Origin: Crocodylus rhombifer
Taxonomy: Eukaryota > Chordata > Crocodylia > Crocodylidae
Direction of reading: 5' to 3'
Assembly (NCBI GenBank): GCA_038503035.1
Contig: JAVSML010019225.1
Coordinates: 24,178-88,177 of the forward strand
Length of the DNA stretch: 64,000 nucleotides
Shown one piece after another: positions 1 through 11,681 of this stretch. The notes below the pieces were generated by a model that saw nothing but the letters and a program-made list of their open reading frames with translations, made no database searches and was not told where the DNA came from. Positions within the stretch are counted from its first letter, which is position 1; every line of letters starts with the position of its first letter. A program made the position numbers and the translations under genes.

Positions 1-929
1 TGAAGATGCAGAAGGCACGCAGTGTTGTGTTCCAGTCTTTGGACAGACACTAGTGATTTCTGTTTTTTATTACTAGTGACATTTTCCCTCTCCCCAATAC
101 AGCACAAACTTGCCAAACTCTCACTTGTATCTGCCCTGCTTGGCTGGCTTCACTTTTAGTATAATTTGACTTTATTTTGCACAAAATCTTTCAAACAAAC
201 TATGCCAAAATGCCTTCTGGAGTTAAATGATTCAGTTACAAAGCAGAGAGAATAAAGTAAACTGGGAACTAGAGCAAAGAAGGATAGATACATTTGCAAT
301 TAAGTTTTAAAAACAGATGGGGAGTTGATGAGGCAAAGAGGTACAGAAAGGATCCTTCAGATTAAGTTCTCATGCCCACAATAAGGGGATTGTTTGAGGA
401 GAAGAGGCCCTGGGTAGAAGACCAGAGGCTGTGGGGACAGAAGGAAGATGAGACAAGTGCTGTCTGCAAGGGCTAGGCTGGAGCATGGCCATGGAGGGTT
501 CTAAGCATGGGAGGTAATTCTGGACTGATGTGAAATAAATGGGAAGTTAGGAATTACCTAGTAAAGGGCAATGTTGTGGAAGGAACATTTGCAGAGGTTT
601 TCACCTCTACAAAGGAATGCTCTTGGTTAGTGGTGCATTACTGAAGGGGGGAGCATAGTGACCAGTTTTTAGACTCCTGAATGTGCCAGAGACAAATAAA
701 TTCTAGACAATGAATAACTGACACCTACTGTAAGGCACAAAGATGGGGACCAAGTGATGAGGGACATTTTCCCAGGGGTATAGCCAGTGTTAGAATTGCC
801 CAGGTACTTGGGAAGGAGAGAGAGAGGCATACTAGATGAGGAAAGGATATTTTCATGATTTATTCTTGCGCTCTTAAAATACTTATTCATCAAAGTGATA
901 TATTTGTCCTCCCCATTGCCTTTCAGCTC

Positions 930-1145
930 AGCTCCATATTCAGGTGCTCTCTAAGTTATTTAATACTTATATTTATTGTAGAGCCTGCAGGCTGGTTCAT
1001 ATGTGTTGTGCTAAAGGCTGTACAAATATAATGGATTTGAAAGTCCCTGACATGCATACCATACAGTCTAAAAGACGAGACACAACAATGCTAGATGAGA
1101 CAAACAAATGGGATAGGGCGTGGGGGGAGACAGGATAACAATAAT
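930..1145. repeat. Old interspersed repeat relic (LINE/SINE-like)
   Basis: The phrases CTGTACAAATA, AGTCCCTGAC, CAGTCTAAAAGACGAGACA and the following AGAC/AACAAT-rich end resemble a widespread ancient amniote repeat with CTGTACAAACAC and CTTACAGTCTAA motifs. The match is by eye only and the family is not fixed. Confidence 0.3.
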
Positions 1146-2330
1146 GTGCACATTTGCTAACTTTTAAACATATGAATAATTGCCTTGAACAGGATTACTT
1201 GCATATTTAAATACTTTGCTGCACTGGGACTTTCATGTGCTAGAGATAATAATTTAGTAAAGGACAAAATATAGCTAGTACATCAGAATATTTTCTTTCA
1301 CTTTCTAAGTAATATAAACGCTGTAGTAACAGCAGTGGAATATCCAGTGGGACATTTATAGTATTTCTGTAATTTTAGGAGAGAAGAAAAATCTCTAAAT
1401 TGCACTACATTTTATATATTTTATAAATTTAGGTGGATTTTTCCTCTTGAATTTTGCAATAAAGCTTGCTCTTGGGATTAGACCTGGAAATGTCGTTTTA
1501 AGTTTAAAAAAAAAATAATAATAAAAAATTTATAACTAATGTATTTATAAAATCCTGAAAATAAAGGATCTGGGTTGGAAATGCTGACAAGACCATTAAC
1601 TAAGGTGATGCTAGCAGGTGTAACAAACTATAGTGGATAAAGAACACCCTATCATTTTTCTCTCTGCCTGACATTTTATGTACTACGCTAGTTGAAATTT
1701 TGATTTGCTGTTGGTAGTCATTGGTTAACATGAAACATTTTTCTCTCATGATTATGTTGTGCGACTCCTTTTTATGTTTTGTGACTCCTTTCTTAGCACC
1801 ACAGTTAGTATTGCAGTTAAGCAGTGAACCTTTAAAGCAAATTTATTTTAAAAATAAAATATTGGATAGTTTTGTCTGTCTTCAGAGACAGGCATCTATA
1901 TGCATACAACAAGAGCACACACAAAAATCTAGTGTTGGTTTGCATTTGCCCTGCACCTGGTTTGGTAAAAGTCTTTGGACTCTTTCCAGGCAGGGAGCGT
2001 CCAAAGAGCTGGAGGGCACAGAATCCAGAGCAGGCCAGAGCTTGTCCTTAGAAGTTAGACAGTAGTAGTTAAGAAGGGAATAATACAAGTTTCCTCATTA
2101 TCTGTACCCAAAATCAAAATACTAGGTAACAGGACAAAGCTGCTGAAAAACAGGAAAGTGGGAAGACTTCACACATTTAAATAGAATTAATTAAATACAC
2201 AATATCCCAGATTTAAGTGTAATCTCATAAAATGGAGGCCTGCCTGATTCTCACTCGTGGTAGTGTCTTTTTATACTGCTGCAGTAACTTAAAGGACCTT
2301 AACGAAAGTGCAAATGTTAAGGTTGCTTGA

Positions 2331-2523
2331 CAGTGTTAACCAGCCCTTTGGGCAGGCATGCCATAAGGCTTTCTTCTCCCTGCTCTGTGCTCCCTGCCTG
2401 ATCTGCTGCTCTGCTTTCTGCTTCCTGCCTTATCTAACCCTGTGCTCCCTCCCCAATTTGCCATGTGCCACATAACCTGCCTGTGCCACTTGTGGCACAC
2501 ATGCTGTAGGTTGGCCATCACTG
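2331..2523. mobile_element. hAT-type MITE, family copy 1
   Basis: The ends read CAGTGTTAACCAGCC on the left and, reverse-complemented on the right, CAGTGATGGCCAACC. The interior is C/T-rich with CTGTGCCACTTGTGGCACAC near the right end, shared with copies at 16557-16762 and 58405-58618. All three lie in the same orientation. No clean target duplication remains here. There is no coding capacity. Confidence 0.65.
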
Positions 2524-2706
2524 GTCAAAGCTGTGTAAAAATGAGGACTTTAGAAACGTGTTCAAAATGTTCACATAGTAGCTGAGACCAGTTTTAAACT
2601 TTCTTCCATCATAGCACAACAAGAACTAATTTATAAAGTAAATAGTGTGTGATCAAGTCTTGATTAGTTCACATCTGTGGCTATGTTTACCCTAGACAAT
2701 TTTGGG

Positions 2707-2726
2707 GGTACCACTTTTGTGGTACC
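2707..2726. repeat. Short perfect hairpin
   Basis: GGTACCAC and GTGGTACC form perfect 8-bp arms around a TTTT loop. It lies in intron and may be a relic of a foldback element. Confidence 0.5.
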
Positions 2727-2812
2727 TCAAGCTTGGTGCTACCAGCAGGAAGCCTATCAAACAGGTTTAATTGTTCCTATAGAAACATCATTGGGGGCTT
2801 ATCTATCTAGAG

Positions 2813-3264
2813 CCATGGTGCTCAACCTTTTTGGCCAGCAGACTGGATAGGCAGTGCCCTCCCTATCCATGGGCCAGATCTGGCTAGCGGTACTGATCTG
2901 ATGGCCAGGATGGTCACCACAGGGCACCACCTGACTATGTGGGGGGAGATGCAGGCAGCCTGGCTCCAACCCAGCTCTGTGGGAGGAAAAGGGCATGTCC
3001 CAGTCCCAACCTGGCCCTGTGGGAGGGTGGGGAGTGGGTATAGTCTGGCCCTGATCCAGCCACAGAGTGGATCGTGGCTCAGCCCTGATCTAGTTGTGCA
3101 GGGTTTGGGGTTTGGGACTTTGGCATCAGGGGAAAGTGGCAGTATTAATTGCCACTGCTCTGATGCTGCCAAATTTCTTAACCCATGGGGAGACCTGTAG
3201 GCCAGGTACCATGTCTCTGCAGGCCACATCTGACCCATGGGCCAGAGGGGGAGCACGCCTGCTG
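2813..3264. mobile_element. hAT-like MITE with 'GTGCTCAACC' ends
   Basis: The left end reads CCATGGTGCTCAACCTTT and the right end, reverse-complemented, CAGCAGGCGTGCTCCCCC. The inside includes GCTGCCAAATTTCTTAACCC and CATGGGGAG, which reappear inverted in the copy at 25150-25466. No clear target duplication was found. The G/C-rich interior gives spurious open frames on both strands. Confidence 0.5.
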
Positions 3265-6200
3265 TAGAGAGTTCCCCCTGTGCTACCAGCTTTTGAAGAA
3301 AACGTTTTTTTGACAGGTCTGAATGTACCAGTCTGAAAGTTCACAAGAAGTTTGGTGTGCACAATGTGCTCCAAGGCTTCGACAACAAAAGCCTAGCTAA
3401 AGTTTAACCCCCTGCTAGCCCTTGAGATGCTAAATAGTCTCAACTATAGCACCTCATTGAATCAGGCCTGGAGCACAGGTTTAGACAACAGCTAGAGAGC
3501 AAGTGATTTAAATGAATGTTTAAATCTTGCAAAACCTTTGGGAAGACTGATTGCACACAGCTTTTCTGGATATGATTTAGTCTTGAGAGAGTATTAGGTC
3601 AGCCTTCTGATAGTAACAAGTTGCTTAGAACAAGGTCTCTTGGAGAGTGGGAATGGAGATTAAAATGTATAATTTATCACAGTCTGCTAGAGCTAGCAGT
3701 TACTACTCAAGGGAGGAAAGAGAAGTTACCTTATTGCATGAAGCAGCGTCTTGCTTGAGAGCACATCTGAGGTCACTGGCAGGGCAGCAGGGAAAACCTC
3801 TTGGCATAAATACTTGTGCATGTCTGCTTTGTGTAAATAGATTGTTGTCTCTCAGCACCTTTTAAAATCGGCTCCTGAGACACTGAGAACTTGAAGTCAG
3901 TTCTGTTGCACTGTAATTTTCTGGCCGTTTCTCCTTCACTGCTGGATGGATCCCTTATGCTAAGGGTTACTGAACTTTGGTGTGGCGAGTTTTACCAGAA
4001 ATTGCAGCATGGTTTAGTGAGTGAGATCACTCAGACAATAATGTTGTGGCCCCAAGGTCAGGTTCTTCAATTCAAAACAAAACAAAACAAAGCAAGTATC
4101 CGTTTATGGAAGCCCCTGCCTGCCACACTGTGCAGTCCTGAAGCGCTACAGATTTGACTCGTTTTGGAGAAGAAGCTTCCTTTTTAACTCTTCCTTTCTT
4201 TCAAGAGCATAAGAAAAAAAGTTAGGAAATGATCTGGCTCTGCTTACAGATATCTAAACAGATTTCCTAATGTTTAATAATGGTGGTGTAGCCGGAAGTG
4301 GATGATTGGGTGTTCTCTAGCACAGTGTGAGCTGTCACCCTGTGTGAAGAGCAGTAAATGAGTCAGAACATGTGGGTTGTTCATGTTGATGAGTCACCAG
4401 CTTCCCACTTGCCCTGAAGCAGGTTTACTTTGATGTGGATCAGTACAAAATCCTCTCTTTTTTGTCTCTGCCACAAAGGCCTGAAAAAGGAGCCCATATG
4501 AGTACTATAGTCATAGCCAGATTCTAAGCTTGTATTTGATGTGAAAATGTTTACAAAATAATAGATTTCAAATCAGTTTATCCCTCTCCACATCCCTTCA
4601 GCTTCTAAGATGAGTAGATTTGAAACTCATGGGATTGGAAAAAATATAGCTATGAAATATTAACCAGTGAGATAAATTTGTCAGAGGAGCTGGTAACAGC
4701 AAAAGGACTCAGACATTTCATGCTGCTGCTTGCTAATTTAAATGGAGCCATTTTGGCAATGCTGCAGTGGAAGTCAGGGATTGGAGACTAACAGTTTAAA
4801 ATATGATCCATGATATTAGCTGGAAATTCAGAAAAACTTTGACATTTCGCAGTTCAGAAAAAACAATTGGCTAGGAAACTTGTCCTAAAGCACCAGGAAT
4901 TGCAAATTGAATTAAGTCATAAATCCAGATTTTTATTACTATTTATTATCTGGATTGGAGCTGTTGCTTTAGCCTGATACAGAGATGAGCTGGACATTAC
5001 AGTCCATGTTGAGGGGCACTGAGTTTGTGTTTGTGCCTTATGTAATTTATAGCTACGGGAGCCAGGAAGTGGGGAGAGTTGGCGGTAGAGTTTCCGAAAG
5101 CATTCAACATGGCCTATCTCTGCTTTCATCAAAGTTAAGAATAATGAAGCTTTCATTGACTTTATTGGGAAGAGCATTAGCCCACAGCTGAGGATTTTTC
5201 AAAATCCTGCCCTTAAAATCTGTTGGGGTTTTTTGTACTTAGTCCCCGTTACTATGCAATTTAGAAACAGAAATAATTTATCTTTCTTCTTTTCCAGCCT
5301 GTCTGTGGGTCTTTTTGCATTTTTCTGTGTGTGAACACCTTATTAAGAATCTACTTTTGTGTTACTGTTTATAACAATAAATGGAAAGTGCAGAGATATT
5401 CTCTGAGATACCTAAATTGAAGGCTTTGTATAAGAGGTGTTGGGCCTCTATGGAAAGGTGCCATCTATCAGAGGTGCCATCTATGCAAAGTGCCCTGAGG
5501 TGAGTCTAGTAAGGTTCATTACCATGTCAGACAACTCCCTGCTCTACTAGGAATCCCCCAGGGTTTATAGATTAATGGACTGCCCATGCTTTTCTTGTCC
5601 CTGGCATTGCTGAGCACCTCTCCTTTCATCTTCATCACACCTTTTATGTAAAGAATAGTTATCTTTGCAATACACTTCAAATGTATGTCTTGCTGAATTT
5701 TTGCCTAACGTTTGGGCTGATCTTGTGCATCGGTTGTGTTTATGGTGAAGAGGAATCAGAAAATGGTGCAAAAAATGTTTTGTGGTTTCACTGACCGATT
5801 TAAAGGGCAGCCTCTTTCCGAGTTGTTCTGATCCTGGGTTTTGGCTTTAGGATCATCCTTGATACAAACTGGATGTTTTTGGAGGAGCACAGTTTTGTTG
5901 GTTATAGGTATGTTGGCTTGAGTAGAGTTGCTCACAATTTTTCATTCAATTTTTTTTTTTCCCCATCAAAAAACCAACATGTAAAATTGGATGGGAGAAT
6001 AATTTTCTTTATCCAACAACAGCTTTTATTTTAGAGGTGTGCTTATCCCTTTTCCCATTTTTTTTTTATTTGGAAAAAGGAAAAAAATATTAAAACTATA
6101 TGTATATACTTACTAAAATGTTCGCACATGAGAGAGGCTCAAGGAACACTTTGCTGTGAAAAGGGCCTTGCACCTTATTACCCAGCCTCTCTGTAATATC

Positions 6201-7099
6201 AAAAGTTAAATACTATGCCTTCAGCCAAAAAATACATCAGGATTAAATGGTGAGAACAGTAAAAGCTGTGCTTTCTATTTTATAAGCAGTTTGTCCTTTC
6301 TCTGTAACAGTAAAAGTGCATTTCAGTGTTCTTTTTGTATAGAAGGGATTATTTATGTTTTATTTTTTTGTCTTTGCTTCATTGTGATTTATGTTAAGGG
6401 AAAAAAATTGCCTTTTGGGATTAGTAGTTCTGGAAAAAATAAAGCAAGGAGCAGCTGGGCTAATATAATCCTAGATAAGGGTGCCTAAGAGTCTCTTCTG
6501 CATAGCATTTCTCTCTTGCATACAAATACATGCTTAAGAGCTGTAATGTGTAAATTATCTTAATTACAGTGACATTTCACTTGTATTAAGTGAAATATTT
6601 TTTCCCAGAGTTTGGATAAACAGAAGAATCAGCCTGCTCATGCTCTTTTTTTCTTAATTATATTTAGATAACACCATACTGTTAATGAAGTCATTGTCAC
6701 AAACAATACAGAGACAAACTCCAACCTTGGTTAGCCCTGGACAATAGTGTTGAATTCAATTTGGCTATTTATCCCTCCTGTATGATACTACATTTTTAAA
6801 GTCTTCTTCATGTGAGCCATGTCTCTTTCATGTTTGTGATTCTGTGTTAGTAATGTGTTTTAATTGATTTTCATATTGGAATTTCATATGTTGTCTGGAT
6901 TCTCCACTAACAGAATATTTAGAACTTCAGTTTGAATGTGGAGTTATCCAGATACTCTTGTTTTGAATATTAGAAAGCCCTTTTGAAATTCCATTTTTGT
7001 CCTTTGGGCTTTCCAGCAAAAGAGAGCTGCTGCAAGTTGAAACTGGTCAGTTTTGCCATCCACCAGACAACAGGGATTGCCACAAAGGCTCACCTGTGC

Positions 7100-7846
7100 T
7101 AAGTACAGACAGTCAAAAAGCCTGAGGCTGAATTGATTCAGTCTTTGCCGTTAGTCTAAGCTTCAGAAATTAAAACTGAGAAACAACGGGACAGACATTT
7201 ACTTTTGATTCAGGAAATGCAGCCACATGTCTGCAGTAGCTCAGGCCAGAAGCCAGGAGGCACTAGAGCATAGCTTTCTGGCATGCCACCAGCAAGGGCT
7301 GTGTGCTTGCTTGCTTCTTCCTGCTGTCCCTGAGGTCTCTGGGATTTGCAGTCCAGAATCACAGGAGTGGAACTCTGCAGGGTTGCTCATCACTTCCTCT
7401 TCCTGCTTCCAGGTGACTCTGGGACTTGTAGTCCACAGTTGCAGCCAGCAGTAAGTTTAGCAGGGCAGCTCTGTGCTTGGGGGAAGGGGGTTTAACCTCC
7501 CCCCTGGCTCCAGACCCCAGCCAGGGTTTGCCCGGGAGGGGCAGTCCCTGCCTTTTCCTCCCCTCCGCCACTTCTTTTCTGGAGCAGACAGCCCAGCCCA
7601 GGTCTGGAAAGCATGCTGGGATGCTGGTGGACTGTGGTTGAACTTGAACCGGGAAGGGGTCTGGGACACAAGTTGCATAAATCAGTTTGACCCAAATCAA
7701 CTAAATCTGATACTACATTCAACCAGATTTATCTTAAACCAGTTTTGGCCATTTTGAAACTGATTTATGTGCACTGAACTTCTGTTCTGTTACAGGGTTA
7801 AACCAGTTTCTGATGATTTAAACAAGTTTGTGTAACTTCTGTCCCT
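7100..7846. mobile_element. MITE of the 'TAGGGACAGA' family, 0.75 kb
   Basis: The left end is TAAGTACAGACAGTCAAAA and the right end, reverse-complemented, TAGGGACAGAAGTTACACA. The left part has GCTGAATTGATTCAGTCTTTG, and the right 200 bp are rich in TTTAAACC/GGTTTAAA-like self-complementary pieces. The same order of modules recurs, inverted, at 27635-28875, and the left part recurs at about 29995-30575. Superfamily is unclear because no 8-bp target duplication was seen. Confidence 0.55.
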
Positions 7847-10123
7847 AGTATAGCTCTTGCCTTGTTAATGCTTGACAGATAATAGGATCCTGAACCAAAT
7901 TTGGTTTTTTGCTGCCCTGATTTAAATCCACCGAATTCCAGAGAAGAGTGTGTGCACCTACTTCTGGGGGGCTTAATTTGACCTTTCAAAGGTTGCTAAT
8001 AAGTATGTAGAGATCTGTGAATTTTTGTAATTAAACAATGAGAATCTTGAATATGAATGGAAAACAAATCATCTTTCTGTTTTCACATGCCATGTTGTCC
8101 CAGCAGCCTATATAAAGTCTTAAAGTATTTTGGAAGGTCCCTTAGATTTCAAATCAGCCCCAGAACTATACTAGTATAGGTTCTTTTTTTCCTTTCAAAT
8201 AAAAATTGACTTTTCAGACCTGTATGATGTTTAATAGACTATTTTCCTTAAGTAGATGAAAAACATTTCTAGCGAGTAATTAAAAGTTGCAGTAGTAACC
8301 CACAATACATTGATTCTATGAATCATAATGCAACTGTCATCCTGGAGGGACTTGCATTAGAAACTGTATCTGCTTGTTTTTTAATGGAGTAGATGTGTCT
8401 GTGTATTGTCAGGATAGTACCAACAAGGGCAATCCAGGGCATTTGCGTCTTTTGGCTAAGGGTGTTGAGAGCATTTCATGTTTCCATAGAGCATTCCTAT
8501 ATTTTTCATGCAGCTGGATAGTTTTAGAGCTGTGATCCCTACATTTTTTGATCAATTTTTCAATTCATTTGGATATTCCAAAGCTTCACCATATGGCTTT
8601 CATTGCTGAACTTCTTACATGTATAATTATGATGCAGATTATTGTTCTCTGGATACAAGGAGAAAGTGTTTTTAAACAATAGCAGTATTAGTTGCAGCTA
8701 CAGTTCCGTGGCTTTTTGTTTTGCTTGACATTTTGCAGTTTTTTTGGTGTGTTTTATAAGACTTTTCATCTGAGAAGTTTTAGTGTACTAACATTTTGTT
8801 TGATTTAAATTTGACTTCTCTGTAATTTAGAACGAACAGAGATAAAATATCCAGGTTGTATTGATTTTTCAAATACCTTGGCTTTAAAATATAGTTCTTT
8901 GTTTATAGAGGATGATTTTTTTGTCTCTCTGTTTTGTGCTGTTTAAATATGACAGTCTCACCACATTGATACCTAAGAAAAGCCACAAAGGCCACAGGAA
9001 GCAAATGGTAAAACTCTTCTTTATAATCTCTTGTGTAGGCAGGGCATCTTCAGTGAGCATATTTTAAATAGCATGTAAGGGGTGGAGAATTGGCTTGCAG
9101 TACTACAACGAAAAATCTCCTTTCAGAAATGAATATAATTTCATCCTAATTTGGTGATCAGAAACCAAGTGGTCTGACAGGGAGTGTAATGACAAATGTG
9201 TTTCCAAAAGAATAGCTATCACTTGACTGGCATTTATAGTACTATATATTAAAATAGAACCAAAATAGAGGTACTAATATAAGCATTTGGGTTTTTTTCA
9301 AAAACAATGTATTGTTAAAATAAAGGTTATATATGACTGCAGGTAGCATATAAAATATAGTCGTAAGGGTTTGAGGTGGGGCAGAGCAAGAATTGTTTAT
9401 ATCTTCCATTAAGAAAGAAAAAATATTCTTGTATTTTCATTTAGTCTAAAGACATACATGCATAGCTAAATTCATATCTGTCATTCTAGTGTGAATCAAG
9501 TAACTGAATCTGAAACCTCATGTATTGAAAAGTTTCTCTCCATCTTCCATGAGCCTAATATCCACATTGTAATCATGTAGAAATGCAAGCATTCTGCTTC
9601 CGTTAAAGTCAGTGACAAAACTTCAAATGACTTTTGTGATTCAGGATCAAGGCCAAATGTAGGCCTTTATGACCAAAAGTCTTGACTTCAGTGTTTGGAG
9701 CTGTATATTGCTGTGAATAGCAGATTTCTTCTCATTTACCACTAAACTCAGTGATTTTTTTTAAATAGTGTTATTACTATTATATGTGAAACTTACTTAT
9801 TCAGGCTTATTTTATTTTGTGTACCAGATTTCACATAACTTTGAAGTAACAAAAAATGAAGTGACATAGTTTTGGCAGTGATCAGATGAGTGACTTGGCG
9901 TACACATGCTTATACTAAGATTATTGCTACATTTCTTCTTGAAGGTGCATGCTTGTCCCTTGTTACTACATTTCAGAATGTTGGGTTGCTCTGTGATCCT
10001 GAGCTGCTGTTGGTTGGCGTTTTTATGATCAAATGGTTTCAATAATTTCTTTTGGATCCAGCCCTAGTATCCACACTTTGACCCTTGTCAGTCAGAGCTA
10101 AAATACCAATTTCCACTCCACAT

Positions 10124-11681
10124 TAGGCTATGCGAAGCTTCAGGTGCTGATTCAATTTGGAGGAGATTCAGATAGATTCAGTGGCCGAATCTCCAAATCT
10201 GAATTGAATCAGGGGACCAATAAAAAGGTCCAAATCAATTCGAAGCTCTCCGAATCAATTCATAGAAGATTCAGAGAGCTTCAACAATTCAGACAGTCCC
10301 CAGTGGCTGCACCAGAGAGCTGGAGGCGAACTCAGAGCTGTAAGTGGGACACAGGAGAGGGGAGGCTGGAGGAGGGGTGAGAAGACCATTGGGGGACCCT
10401 TGCCAGGCCCCATCCCCTGCCCACTCTCCCAGTGCCCACCATGGCTGCCCCACCCAGCCCCATCTCCCGGCTGTTCAAAATTTCATAGATTTCATAGACA
10501 TTAGGGCTGGAAGGGACCTCAGAAGATCATCGAGTCCAGCCCCCCACCCAAAGGGCAGGAAGTCAGCTGGGGTCATAGGATCCCAGCAAGATAAGCATCC
10601 AATTTGCTCTTGAAGGTGTTCAGTGTAGGTGTTTGAACCACCTCCACTGGCAGACTGTTCCAGACCTTGGGGGCTTGGACAGTAAAGAAATTCTTCCTTA
10701 TGTCCAGCCTGAAACGGTCTTGTGGTAGTTTATAAACGTTCAACCTCGTCAGCCCCTGGGGCACTCTGGTGAACAAACGTTCCCCGAGGTACTGGTGGTC
10801 ACCCCTGATAGACTTATAGGCAGCCATCAGATCACCCCTGAGCCTGCGCTTTTCCAGGCTAAAGAGCCCCATGGCTCTCAGCCTGTCATCATAAGGTCTG
10901 TTTTCCTGACCTCTGATCATGCTCGTGGCTCTTCTCTGGACTCTCAAGCTTCTCCATCTCCTTTTTGAATTGTGGAGCCCAAAACTGGACACAGAAAAGA
11001 AAAAAAAAGCCAGGTGAGTACCAGTTCCTGCCAGGCAGGGGCAATTCCCCACTGCCCCATATTGTATGGGGAACTCTGCCACAAGCCCCCCAACCTCCCC
11101 CGCTCCCCCATGGCTTCCCCAACTGCCCCGGCTCTGGCCCCTTAGGGAAAAAAAACAACAACCCCCCAGACTCACCGGTTCCTGCAGTGTCTTCAGCAGT
11201 TCAGAGCGCTCATGCAGAGGCCCCCCACACAGCATGAGGCAGTGGGGGGGCAGTGGGGATCACCCCCCCACCAGGCAGGAACTTGTGAGTTCGGGGGGGG
11301 GTGTTGTTTTGTTTTTATTTTTTCTTAAAGGGCCTGGAGCTGGGGTGGGCGGGGCAGTCATGAGGGAGCTGGGGGATATGACGGGGGTTGTAGGACTTGT
11401 GGCAGAGCCCCCCATGCAGTGGTAGGATTCCCCCCACCCCCCGCCAGGCAGTAGCTGGTGAGTCTGGGCTTTTTTTTTTTTTTTTCTTTCCCAAAGTGCC
11501 TGGGAGCTGGGGCAGGTGGGTCAGCCATTGCTGGGGCTGGCAGAGAGGGTTGCGGATGGGCCTATGTAATTCAGAGGTTCAGCCAAATTGATTCAGGACA
11601 GTGATTCAAATCACCAAATCGAATCACTGGCCCCAAATCGGCCAAATCCAATGCAGATACTAGCCGCTTTGCAGAGGCCTA
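10124..11681. mobile_element. hAT-like element with 8-bp target duplication, contains CR1 fragment
   Basis: The flanks carry a perfect duplication CTCCACAT at 10116-10123 and 11682-11689. The ends are TAGGCTATGCGAAGC and, reverse-complemented, TAGGCCTCTGCAAAGC. Behind the ends lie GAATC/GATTC-rich subterminal segments (10150-10300 and 11580-11650). The middle is a C/T-rich unit at about 11010-11180 that recurs in inverted orientation at about 11290-11480. A CR1 fragment sits inside at 10481-10994, so the element without it is about 1.0 kb. There is no transposase. Confidence 0.7.
10481..10994 (-). mobile_element. CR1 LINE 3' fragment (subfamily B)
   Basis: Read on the - strand, this encodes the CR1 ORF2 C-terminus (VQRRATSMIRGQEN, AMGLFSLEKRRLRGDL, RFRLDIRKNFFTV, ending DAYLAGIL) and then the CR1 3' tail ending in CTATGAAATCTATGAAA-type repeats at 10481. 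It is 5'-truncated, as most CR1 copies are. The nearest relative in the window is the CR1 at 55465-56872. Confidence 0.88.
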
